Below are positions 16,372 through 23,977 of a stretch of DNA of 64,000 nt, one piece after another (the stretch's first letter is position 1; each line of letters starts with the position of its first letter). This DNA is from Bradyrhizobium sp. 200. Its GTDB lineage: Bacteria > Pseudomonadota > Alphaproteobacteria > Rhizobiales > Xanthobacteraceae. Under the pieces are notes generated by a model that had not been told where the DNA came from, did not search any database, and worked only from the letters and a program-made list of their open reading frames with translations. The position numbers and the translations under genes were made by a program. The stretch spans positions 4,384,001 to 4,448,000 of the forward strand of contig NZ_CP064689.1 of the NCBI RefSeq assembly GCF_023100945.1. The letters run 5' to 3'.

Positions 16372-17025
16372 ATGCGCGTGGCCGACAACAAGAAACAACA
16401 ACTCACCATCTGGGGCCGGGCCAATTCGGTCAACGTTCAAAAAGTACTGTGGTGCCTGGCCGAACTCGACCTCGCCTATGAGCGCATCGACGCCGGCATG
16501 CAGTTTGGCAAGAACAACGAGGCGCCCTATCTGGCGATGAACCCCAATGGCCGCGTGCCGACGCTGGTGGACGGCGACTACGTGCTGTGGGAATCCAATT
16601 CGGTGATGCGCTATCTCTGCATGGCCTATGGCGAGAATTCGCCGATCTACCCCTCGCAGCCCCGGGCGCGCGCCGGCGTCGATCGCTGGCTCGACTGGAC
16701 GCTGTCGACGCTGCAGCCGGTCGACCGGCCGGTGTTCTGGGCGCTGGTGCGGACGCCCGCCGAAAAACGCGACATGGTTGCGATCCAGAAGGATGTCGAC
16801 GCCGAGGCCGTGGTGTGGCGGATCGTCGAGGCGCAATTGGCGACGCGGCGCTTCATGGAGGGCGATCAGTTCACGATCGCCGACATCGCGCTCGGCGCCT
16901 ATGCGCGGCGCTGGCTGGGGGTCGAAGGCGTCACCAAGCCGACACTGCCGAACCTCGAACGCTGGTTTGCGCAGTTCGCCGCCCGCCCCGGCTTCACGCA
17001 GTTCATCGCGCCGCCGATGACGTAA
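16372..17025 (+). CDS. Glutathione S-transferase family protein
   Basis: 217 residues from ATG 16372. The N-terminal thioredoxin-like domain has LTIWGRANSVNVQKVLWCLA, NPNGRVPTLVDGDYVLWESN (cis-Pro and E-S binding the glutathione gamma-glutamyl group). The C-terminal helical domain has FMEGDQFTIADIALGAYARR (the GD-x-x-T-x-A-D N-capping motif). Ser in the RANSVNV segment is the likely activating residue. An upstream in-frame ATG (16291 or 16342) would add an unconserved extension. Confidence 0.88.
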   Translation: MRVADNKKQQLTIWGRANSVNVQKVLWCLAELDLAYERIDAGMQFGKNNEAPYLAMNPNGRVPTLVDGDYVLWESNSVMRYLCMAYGENSPIYPSQPRARAGVDRWLDWTLSTLQPVDRPVFWALVRTPAEKRDMVAIQKDVDAEAVVWRIVEAQLATRRFMEGDQFTIADIALGAYARRWLGVEGVTKPTLPNLERWFAQFAARPGFTQFIAPPMT

Positions 17026-17034
17026 GCGCCGTTG

Positions 17035-17286
17035 TCAGCGCGAGCCGCTGGAAACACCGCCGCCGACGCTCACCGCGCCGCCGATCTTCATGCAGGTGTT
17101 GGAGCCTTCGATCTTGACGAAGCCCGCGCCGTACTCCGCGCAAGCATTGGCTGAATTCGATCGCTTCAGCGGCAGCAGCTTGCCGGACGTTACGGCCTTG
17201 CCGGACTTCTGAGGACGGGGCTGCTCGGCGGCCGCGGCAACCGCAGGCAACATGACAGCCATCATGACCAGGAGGGATTTTCGCAT
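17035..17286 (-). CDS. Small secreted protein resembling a porin N-terminus
   Basis: 83 residues: signal peptide (MRKSLLVMMAVMLPAVAAAA) and a mature part containing NACAEYGAGFVKIEGSNTCM then KIGGAVSVGGGVSSGSR. The C-x5-G-F-x-x-I-x-x-x-x-T-C-x-K-I-G-G pattern is the start of Rhizobiales Porin_2 proteins, but the beta-barrel is missing. It could be a stand-alone small protein or a truncated porin. Confidence 0.65.
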   Translation of the reverse strand: MRKSLLVMMAVMLPAVAAAAEQPRPQKSGKAVTSGKLLPLKRSNSANACAEYGAGFVKIEGSNTCMKIGGAVSVGGGVSSGSR

Positions 17287-17322
17287 CCCGCTTTTTATCG
17301 CCGCTTGCGGATCGATGCCAGA

Positions 17323-17583
17323 CTAGCGGACGAACTTGACGCCGACCGATTTGCCGCGGCGCCACACCACCTCGCAGCGGCGTCCAGTCCGGGCGTCGCG
17401 CGAAAACGCCAGCCGTAACTTTGTCGGCAGCGAGTTGGGATCGTCGATCGTGACCTTCGCCCCCGTCGTGGACAGATCCTGCACCACGCATTGGCGCGCG
17501 GCAAAACCACCCTCGAGCGTGATCCAGCCGGGTTGGCTCAACGATTTGCGCTTCTCGCGCTTCTTGGTCGATAGCAAGGCCAT
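17323..17583 (-). CDS. PilZ domain protein
   Basis: 86 residues from ATG 17583 (GAGGG upstream; a GTG at 17604 is alternative). A single PilZ-like domain: REKRKSLSQPGWITLEGGFA, CVVQDLSTTGAKVTIDDPNS, RTGRRCEVVWRRGKSVGVKF. The D/N-x-S-x-x-G motif is present as DLSTTGA; the RxxxR c-di-GMP arginine motif is only partial (REKRKS), so ligand binding is uncertain. Confidence 0.8.
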   Translation of the reverse strand: MALLSTKKREKRKSLSQPGWITLEGGFAARQCVVQDLSTTGAKVTIDDPNSLPTKLRLAFSRDARTGRRCEVVWRRGKSVGVKFVR

Positions 17584-17832
17584 GTCGGAAGTTCCCTCAG
17601 GCACAGCCCTACACCCTGCGGCTTTAAAATCCGTTGCACGGCGCGGCGTATCGCGTCATCCGCCGGGGCATCGATGGAGGTGTGAACGGCCGCAAAACGC
17701 CTTTTCGAGCGGCTTGCCCGCCCGGCCAAACGCCACTATACGTTCGCCCGTCGCCGCCCCCATGGAACATGGACGGTCGGCGGCCAACACGGCCCATCAA
17801 GCGCATAACGCGTTGATTTTCCGGTTGTTTTT

Positions 17833-17907
17833 GCTCCCTTCGTCTATCGGTTAGGACGCCACCCTTTCACGGTGGAGAGAGCGGTTCGATTCCGCTAGGG
17901 AGCGCCA
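17833..17907 (+). tRNA. tRNA-Glu (anticodon UUC), CCA encoded
   Basis: 75 nt: acceptor GCTCCCT/AGGGAGC, D arm with GTCTATCGGTTAGGAC, anticodon stem CCACC/GGTGG with loop CTTTCAC (anticodon TTC), T arm GCGG-TTCGATT-CCGC, and encoded GCCA at the 3' end. Confidence 0.95.
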
Positions 17908-18004
17908 TCACGGTTGCAACCACCATCAAAGCTCAAGCCGACCACGTTCAAGGCTTAAGGGAACCATTTTCACGGCCCAACGTGCCGGGAGCTTTGCGCT
18001 ACCG

Positions 18005-18940
18005 CTACGCCTTGTCTCTGCGTGATCGCCTGAGAGCACGCCATCTCCGGGCGATGAGATAAGGCGGACAGCCAAGAAACAGCCCAACGCTGCAGACGTA
18101 TACCGCGACCAGGAACGTGAATCCGAGCGGTGAGTTTGCAAGGGAGACAGGGGTTGAGCCCCAAATAGTATACGGCGCTCCATTCAAGATCACGGCAATC
18201 AGCCGACTTGCTGCAAAGAGACCGATCGGCAAGCCGATCACCATTGCCCACACAGGTAGCGGTTCAGAACCCGCCCTCTCAACGTAGCCTTGCGGAGGCG
18301 GTCGTTCCTCCAGCGGCTCGATCTCGGAAACAAAGTCGTACCCGAAGAGCTTGCCCAGCTCCTTGAGCTGATCGGGCGTCAGGTAGACGATGATGGCATT
18401 GCCGTCGAAGAAGGCCGCGAACCGGCCTGTTGCGCCTGAGGGCAGCCGCTCGTTGAGACGCGTCACAACCGACCAGTCGAAGTTCTTGTCTACGATGAGG
18501 TCGAAGGGCGCGCTGCCTCCCGGCCCTTCAATCGCAATCTCCATGCGCTCGGACGGGCCGTATCGCCCCTGCCGCATGATTTTTGTCGCTGAGACGGTCG
18601 CGCTCGGCCACTCCTCTCCCGCCAGGGCCATGATCGAGGCCACGATGTCAGCATAATCCTCCTCGCCGGCCACGTCGAAACAGTGGTCCTGGTGGTGAAC
18701 CGCATTCGCAAACACCTGCTCCGATCCGCTCAGCGCGAGATCGACCCAGGTCAGGGGCCAAGGCGGCTCCGGAATGCTGATCCCTTCAAAATCCTCTGCC
18801 ATCCGGCGAGCGAGGTTCGGGAATTCCCGTTCGGGAAAAAGCGGCTTCAATCCGACCTTTTCAAGCTGTGAAATCGCGGCCGCTATCTTCGGGGCATCGT
18901 CAACGGACAACCTACGGGAAGAAACAGTCACCACTGTCAT
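18005..18940 (-). CDS. Hypothetical protein with C-terminal membrane helices
   Basis: 311 residues. The first ~215 are soluble, including VDLALSGSEQVFANAVHHQD, a putative sensor-like region, and IIVYLTPDQLKELGKLFGYD. Two transmembrane helices follow (WAMVIGLPIGLFAASRLIAV and LGFTFLVAVYVCSVGLFLGC), then a basic tail. No family recognised. ATG at 18940 has a GAGAG-type SD very close by. It lies alone, after tRNA-Glu. Confidence 0.65.
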   Translation of the reverse strand: MTVVTVSSRRLSVDDAPKIAAAISQLEKVGLKPLFPEREFPNLARRMAEDFEGISIPEPPWPLTWVDLALSGSEQVFANAVHHQDHCFDVAGEEDYADIVASIMALAGEEWPSATVSATKIMRQGRYGPSERMEIAIEGPGGSAPFDLIVDKNFDWSVVTRLNERLPSGATGRFAAFFDGNAIIVYLTPDQLKELGKLFGYDFVSEIEPLEERPPPQGYVERAGSEPLPVWAMVIGLPIGLFAASRLIAVILNGAPYTIWGSTPVSLANSPLGFTFLVAVYVCSVGLFLGCPPYLIARRWRALRRSRRDKA

Positions 18941-19078
18941 CTCTCGCCAGCTATATACATCTCACTCCGAACAACATTAATTTTGGATATCTCAACAAGA
19001 TGACATGGTGCCGTCGCTCCTGCCATTGAAGATTCTCGTGCAAGGGCCTGACCGCCTCTCACACGTTTTGCGGAAGAC

Positions 19079-19192
19079 ATGCGCGACTACACGTTAAAGG
19101 AGAAGGCCAAGATCGCCGCCGGCGCTGTGACTGCGCTCGTCATCGTGGCATGGCTCGCAATCATCGCGTTGGCGTTGCTGTCTGGCTGGTAA
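19079..19192 (+). CDS. Small membrane protein, 37 aa
   Basis: MRDYTLKEKAKIAAGAVTAL then VIVAWLAIIALALLSGW: a short charged N-terminus and one long membrane helix. There is no strong SD. Function unknown. Confidence 0.45.
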   Translation: MRDYTLKEKAKIAAGAVTALVIVAWLAIIALALLSGW

Positions 19193-19213
19193 AGTTGAAG
19201 TCTGGCGACGTTC

Positions 19214-19263
19214 ACGGAACTTTGTTCTACTCCTCGCGAAGATGTGAGGAACTTTGTTCTACC
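19214..19263. repeat. Short direct repeat upstream of the M20 hydrolase
   Basis: GGAACTTTGTTCTAC occurs at about 19216-19230 and again at about 19249-19263, i.e. a 15-bp direct repeat with 33-bp periodicity. It might mark a duplicated regulatory site; nothing proves this. Confidence 0.45.
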
Positions 19264-19297
19264 CCGGAGAACTACGGATAGGCAGGTACGCAAATCG

Positions 19298-20527
19298 ATG
19301 ACTGACAATCTCTCGCGCGCCGATGGCGCCCGCGTCCTCGCTGATCTTCATGCGTTGCGCGCCATCGGCGCCTACAAGACCGGCGTTCACAAGCCGACTT
19401 TCTCGGAGCCGCATCTCGGCTCGCTGGCGTGGCTGGTGCAGCGGCTTCCCGAGGCCGGTCTTGCGGGCGATATCGACGGCATCGGCAACGTCCTTGGCAC
19501 CAGCACGAAGCCCGGGCCGAAGCTCTTGGCGGGATCGCATCTCGAAAGCCAAAACCACGCCGGCTGGCTCGATGGACCGCTCGGCGTGGTCTATGCGCTC
19601 GAAGCCGCCCGCGTCATCAATCCCGATCCGAATACGAACGGCGCGGTCGAAGTCGCGTCCTGGTGCGACGAGGAAGGGCATTTCGGACACTTCCTCGGCA
19701 GCCGGTCCTATGTCGGCGGCGTCACCGACGCCGATATCGACGCGGCAAGCGACCGCAACGGCAAGAGCATGCGCGACGCGCTGCGCGAGGCGGGCCTCGC
19801 CGGCCGCGCCCGTGCGCGGTGCGAACGCGGGCGGCATATCGGATATCTCGAAGCCCATATCGAACAGGGCGAGACGCTCGAAAGCAGCGGCCTTGGAATC
19901 GGAGTCGTCACGTCCATCGTCGGGATCTGGCAATACCGCATCGCCTTCACGGGTGAACAAAATCACGCCGGCACCACGCGGATGGCCATCCGCAGGGACG
20001 CAGGCCTCGCGCTCGCCAGGTTTTGCGTCGATATCGACAATCGTTTCCCCGCGGCCTGCGGCCCACGCACGGTGTGGACCACCGGCCGTATCACCCTCGA
20101 TCCCGGCGCGCCGAGCATCATCCCGGGCGCGGCGGAAATGCTGTTCCAGATTCGCGACGACGATCCGGCCGTGATTGCGCGGCTGGAGGATCTCCTCCGC
20201 AGCATGGCCGCAGAAGTCGACAAACAGGGCCGCTGCAGCGTCGCGGTGGAGCGCCTTCGCACCGGAGCGCCCGCGCTGATGGATGCCTCCTTCCTTGAGG
20301 CCATCGAACAAGCCAGCGCAGCCTTTGCCGGCGGCAGGTCACTCCGGATGCCGAGCGGCGCGGGTCACGACGCCCAGGTTCTCGCAACCGTCATGCCGGC
20401 AGGCATGCTGTTCGTGCCCTCGATCGGCGGCATCTCGCACCACTGGACCGAGAACACCGCCGACGCCGACATCGTCACGGGGGCCGAGGTCTTTGTCGAG
20501 GCCTGCCGACGGCTGTTGGCGCGGTGA
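19298..20527 (+). CDS. M20 family metallohydrolase, N-carbamoyl-amino acid/allantoate amidohydrolase type
   Basis: 409 residues from ATG 19298. It shows the M20/amidase-hydantoinase pattern: LAGSHLESQNHAGWLDGPLG (metal His and Asp), WCDEEGHFGHFLGSRSYVGG (EE pair), LEAHIEQGETLESSGLGIGV, GEQNHAGTTRMAIRRDAGLA in the dimerisation domain, and MPSGAGHDAQ. In family members these residues bind two metals and hydrolyse N-carbamoyl or ureido bonds. The exact substrate (allantoate, N-carbamoyl amino acids, ureidopropionate) cannot be read. The MFS gene follows with overlap, suggesting linked transport. Confidence 0.85.
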   Translation: MTDNLSRADGARVLADLHALRAIGAYKTGVHKPTFSEPHLGSLAWLVQRLPEAGLAGDIDGIGNVLGTSTKPGPKLLAGSHLESQNHAGWLDGPLGVVYALEAARVINPDPNTNGAVEVASWCDEEGHFGHFLGSRSYVGGVTDADIDAASDRNGKSMRDALREAGLAGRARARCERGRHIGYLEAHIEQGETLESSGLGIGVVTSIVGIWQYRIAFTGEQNHAGTTRMAIRRDAGLALARFCVDIDNRFPAACGPRTVWTTGRITLDPGAPSIIPGAAEMLFQIRDDDPAVIARLEDLLRSMAAEVDKQGRCSVAVERLRTGAPALMDASFLEAIEQASAAFAGGRSLRMPSGAGHDAQVLATVMPAGMLFVPSIGGISHHWTENTADADIVTGAEVFVEACRRLLAR

Positions 20528-20544
20528 GACGGCGCAAGAGCGAC

Positions 20545-21771
20545 ATGGCTGCTGGCACCAGGCCGACCTATTCGATCCGGGATATTCCCGCGAGCGTATG
20601 GGTGCTTGGTTTCGTCTCGATGCTGATGGACGTCTCCTCGGAGATGATCCACGCCCTGCTGCCGATCTACCTGGTCTCGGTGCTTGGCGTGTCGATGGTG
20701 ACGGTCGGAATCATCGAAGGCATCGCCGAGGCGACCGCCTCCATTACAAAAATATTCTCCGGCGCGCTCTCGGACCGGCTCGGCAAGCGCAAATGGCTCG
20801 CAGCCGCGGGCTACGGCCTCGCGGCTTTCACTAGGCCGATCTTTCCGCTGGCGCCGACGGTTGCCTGGCTGGTGGCCGCGCGTTTCATCGATCGGGTCGG
20901 CAAGGGTATTCGCGGCGCCCCGCGTGACGCGCTGGTGGCGGACCTCTCGCCGGCCGAGCTGCGCGGCGCGAGCTTTGGCTTGCGCCAATCGCTCGACACG
21001 ATCGGCGCCTTCACAGGCCCCCTGCTCGCCATCGCCCTGATGTGGTGGACATCAGACAACTTCACGGTCGTGTTCTGGGTTGCCGTGGTTCCCGCCTTCC
21101 TGGCGCTGGCGCTGATCGTTTTCGCCGTGCGTGAGCCGGACCGACCGCAAGAGCTGCGCGCCGTGCGCAATCCGATCAGCCTGGCCGAGATCAAAAACCT
21201 CGGGGCGGCCTATTGGTGGGTGGTGGCGGTGGCGAGCGTGTTCACGCTGGCGCGCTTCAGCGAGGCATTCCTCGTTCTGCGCGCCCAGAATGTCGGGCTG
21301 CCGATCATGCTCGTGCCGGCCGTGCTGGTGGCCATGAATGTCGTCTATGCCGTCGCCGCCTATCCTGCCGGCGTCATCTCGGATCGCGTCAGCCGCACGA
21401 CCGTGCTGGCGGGTGGCATTCTGTTGCTGGTTGCGGCGGATCTCGCGCTGGCCCTGCTGCCGTCGATCGGCGGCGTTGCGCTGGGCGTCGTTCTCTGGGG
21501 ACTGCATATGGGGCTGACGCAAGGGCTGCTGGCCGCCCTCGTGGCGGATACCGCGCCCGCCGAGTTGCGCGGCACGGCTTACGGGTTCTTCAACCTGCTC
21601 GGCGGTGTGGCGATGCTCGCAGCCAGCGTCATTGCCGGCGCGCTCTGGGATATCGCGGGGCCGCAGGGGACGTTCCTGGCCGGCGCCGGCTTCGCACTGA
21701 TCGCGCTTGCCGGGTTACTGATGGTACATGGCAAGATCGGCAAACGAACCCTGAGCCCGATACCGGATTGA
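20545..21771 (+). CDS. MFS transporter
   Basis: About 408 residues, 12 predicted membrane helices. The cytoplasmic loop motif A is visible as GALSDRLGKRKW (G-x-x-x-D-R-x-G-R-R type), with a repeat in the second half (PAGVISDRVSRTTVL). The GTG at 20524 overlaps the hydrolase stop (GTGA) and would extend the protein by seven residues, so coupling is likely. Substrate unknown; efflux or uptake related to the hydrolase product is speculative. Confidence 0.85.
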   Translation: MAAGTRPTYSIRDIPASVWVLGFVSMLMDVSSEMIHALLPIYLVSVLGVSMVTVGIIEGIAEATASITKIFSGALSDRLGKRKWLAAAGYGLAAFTRPIFPLAPTVAWLVAARFIDRVGKGIRGAPRDALVADLSPAELRGASFGLRQSLDTIGAFTGPLLAIALMWWTSDNFTVVFWVAVVPAFLALALIVFAVREPDRPQELRAVRNPISLAEIKNLGAAYWWVVAVASVFTLARFSEAFLVLRAQNVGLPIMLVPAVLVAMNVVYAVAAYPAGVISDRVSRTTVLAGGILLLVAADLALALLPSIGGVALGVVLWGLHMGLTQGLLAALVADTAPAELRGTAYGFFNLLGGVAMLAASVIAGALWDIAGPQGTFLAGAGFALIALAGLLMVHGKIGKRTLSPIPD

Positions 21772-22014
21772 ATGGGCGCGGGCCTCCTGCCGCCTCCACC
21801 ACACCATAAGTGAAAGGCCGTTGGCGCGCCGCCACTCGACGCCAGACGATCGCAACACCAGATTCCGCGATGGCTTGGCGCCGAATGCGGTGCGCGCCCG
21901 ATGTGTCGGAACGCGAGGAATTTTCAGATCCGCTTGGCGACAAGGAGTCGCGTTTGGCTTTATTGCAAACGGCTGAATTTGCGGCCACTTTTGCAAATGA
22001 GGTAAAGTTCCCGC

Positions 22015-23052
22015 ATGTTGTTGCTCCAGGCCCTCCCCACATCGATCGGCGTTGCCGCCATTGCGCCGGCGTTGCTGGTGCTCTGGCTCGTCATTGCCGC
22101 CGACGAGCGCCCCGGCTCGCCCGGGCGGGTGTGGCTCGCATTCATACTCGGGGCGGCCAGCATTTCTCTATTGGGAATTGCGCGCGCCCCGTTTGCCGCG
22201 ATTCTCGCGGTGCCGGGAAACCCCTGGATGACGCAGGGCCTGCGTTCCGTCTTCGGCGTCGCCGCGCCCGAAGAGATCGTGAAGGTTCTGGTCATCGTCC
22301 TCGTCTCCATTCGTCGCCGCACCTTTGCCGACCCGATGGATACCGTGGTCTATGGCGCGGCCGCCGGCCTCGGCTTCGCGGCGTACGAAAACCTCGCTTA
22401 TCTGGTGCAGCACTCAGACATGTGGCGATCGCTGGCCGCCCTGCGCAGCGTGCTGACGGTGCCGTTTCATGGTGCACTCGGCATTATCGCCGGCGCCTAT
22501 ATCGCGATCGCGCGCGCCGGAACGGCGCTGGGCGCCCACCGCCATCATCGCGACTGGGCCCGTATCTCAAGCTGGTGTCTGGCGCTATTCGCGCCGATCG
22601 CGCTGCATGCGGCATTCGATTTTCCGTTGCTGACATTGCAGAAGCATCCCGATCTCGGCCCCAACACGAGAATGCTGCTCGGCGCGGCGAGCCTCTTGAT
22701 CGGATTCAGTTCGATCGGATTTGCTGTTCGGCTGGTGCGGCGCGTCGGCCGCCACCATGCGCCGCGCACCGAGATGGGGCGTGAGCGGCTGAGCCAGTTG
22801 CGGCGAATGTGGGCGTTGCTGGTCGTCGGCAGCGGGGCCGGCTTTGCCGGCGCGGCTTTCGTGGTCACCTCGCTCCATCACTGGTTCATCAATCCCGACC
22901 GCAACACGTCGCTGCTTCTGATTCCGCTCGGCATGACATCCATTCTGATAGGCTTGGCGTTGTTGCTGGCGACGTCGGCGGTTTATGTGTTCGGCCGCAA
23001 CCGCATCAGGACGTCGTCAGAGGGATTTTCGTCCGCGCCCGAGCCAGGCTGA
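22015..23052 (+). CDS. PrsW-like intramembrane metalloprotease
   Basis: 345 residues with eight or more hydrophobic segments. The PrsW/CAAX-like catalytic motifs are in order: VAAPEEIVKVLVIVLVSIRR (EE), YGAAAGLGFAAYENLAYLVQ (E-N), VPFHGALGIIAGAYIA (H), and APIALHAAFDFPLL (H-x-x-x-D). PrsW in Bacillus cleaves an anti-sigma factor; the target here is unknown. Convergence or operon with HdeD downstream (108-bp gap) is possible. Confidence 0.85.
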   Translation: MLLLQALPTSIGVAAIAPALLVLWLVIAADERPGSPGRVWLAFILGAASISLLGIARAPFAAILAVPGNPWMTQGLRSVFGVAAPEEIVKVLVIVLVSIRRRTFADPMDTVVYGAAAGLGFAAYENLAYLVQHSDMWRSLAALRSVLTVPFHGALGIIAGAYIAIARAGTALGAHRHHRDWARISSWCLALFAPIALHAAFDFPLLTLQKHPDLGPNTRMLLGAASLLIGFSSIGFAVRLVRRVGRHHAPRTEMGRERLSQLRRMWALLVVGSGAGFAGAAFVVTSLHHWFINPDRNTSLLLIPLGMTSILIGLALLLATSAVYVFGRNRIRTSSEGFSSAPEPG

Positions 23053-23159
23053 GCGTCATCCTTCCGTCGTTGATCTCGCTCAAAAAGGCCGGCGAACAAA
23101 TTTTACCCTCAGGCGGCGTACGGGCTATGTTGGGGCGCGGCAGGAATCGGGAGTTTCCA

Positions 23160-23756
23160 ATGACCCTTCCCCAGGATGATCCCCAAGATAATCCCCCGGA
23201 CCTCGGCAAACTGCAGTCTGCAATGAACGCCGCGGTGAAGGCGCATTGGAAGGCCTTCCTGTTCGAGGGCATCGTGCTCGCTTTGCTCGGCCTGGCTGCG
23301 ATGATCGTGCCGCCGCTGGCGAGCCTTGCCGTCACCATCTTCCTCGGCTGGATGTTTCTGATCAGCGGCATTGCCGGGCTGTTCGTCACCTACTGGGCGC
23401 GGCAGATGCCGGGCTTCTGGTGGTCGCTGTTTTCCGCCGCGCTGGCCGTTCTTGCCGGCGGGATTCTGCTGGCGCGGCCGATGGAGAGCATCCTCACGCT
23501 TACCATCGTGGTCGGCGCGTATTTTCTGGCCGAAGGCGTCGTCACCATCATGTACGCGCTGGAGCACCGCCGCGAATTGTCGGGGCGCTGGTCCTGGCTG
23601 CTGTTGTCCGGGCTGATGGACCTGTTGATTGCGTTCATCGTCGTCGCAAGTCTCCCGGGCTCGGCACAATGGGCGATCGGCCTCCTGGTCGGGATCAATC
23701 TCGTGCTCGGCGGCGCGTCGCTGGTCGGCATGGCGCTCGCCGCACGTCAATCCTGA
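23160..23756 (+). CDS. HdeD family membrane protein
   Basis: 198 residues from ATG 23160 (GGGAG upstream). Six membrane helices in three pairs typical of HdeD/DUF308: FLFEGIVLALLGLAAMIVPP, FLGWMFLISGIAGLFVTYWA, LLARPMESILTLTIVVGAYF and so on. HdeD contributes to acid resistance in E. coli; function elsewhere is inferred only from the family. Confidence 0.85.
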   Translation: MTLPQDDPQDNPPDLGKLQSAMNAAVKAHWKAFLFEGIVLALLGLAAMIVPPLASLAVTIFLGWMFLISGIAGLFVTYWARQMPGFWWSLFSAALAVLAGGILLARPMESILTLTIVVGAYFLAEGVVTIMYALEHRRELSGRWSWLLLSGLMDLLIAFIVVASLPGSAQWAIGLLVGINLVLGGASLVGMALAARQS

Positions 23757-23808
23757 CCCGGCCGATTATGGGATGACAAGCCCGAACGGGTGCGCTATAG
23801 AGCCCGCC

Positions 23809-23889
23809 ATGATCATGATCGCCGCCAGCAACTTTTGGTATTTTAGCTACGACAGCTCGCTGGCGGTGGGAGGATCGCGCTCAATCTGA
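23809..23889 (+). CDS. Aromatic-rich leader peptide of the aroG attenuator
   Basis: 26-codon ORF: MIMIAASNFWYFSYDSSLAV then GGSRSI and stop. Codons 9-12 are Phe-Trp-Tyr-Phe and codon 14 is Tyr, so aromatic amino acid starvation would stall the ribosome here. It lies just before an attenuator hairpin and the DAHP synthase gene, the first enzyme of the shikimate pathway. The arrangement matches classic leader peptides such as TrpL and PheL. Confidence 0.85.
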   Translation: MIMIAASNFWYFSYDSSLAVGGSRSI

Positions 23890-23940
23890 CGAATTGAAGC
23901 CAAGAAATCCGAACAGCCGCCAGACCTGGCGGCTTTTTTA
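23821..23940 (+). promoter_or_regulatory. Transcription attenuator of DAHP synthase (segments 1-4)
   Basis: Four complementary segments are visible: 1 = GCCGCCAGC (23821-23829, in leader codons 5-7), 2 = GCTGGCGGT (23859-23867), 3 = AGCCGCCAG (23915-23923), 4 = CTGGCGGCT (23926-23934). Segments 1:2 form a pause/protector hairpin, 2:3 (CTGGCGG with CCGCCAG) the antiterminator, and 3:4 the terminator (8-bp stem, 4-nt loop, then TTTTTT). A ribosome stalled at FWYF would mask segment 1 and favour 2:3, giving readthrough. Confidence 0.85.
23915..23940 (+). terminator. Attenuator terminator before aroG
   Basis: AGCCGCCA (23915-23922) pairs with TGGCGGCT (23927-23934) across loop GACC and is followed by a T run to 23939. 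It ends 38 bp before the DAHP synthase start. Confidence 0.85.
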
Positions 23941-23977
23941 TTGGCCGGCAGGTTCCCGAAAAACAGGAGCCACAGCC

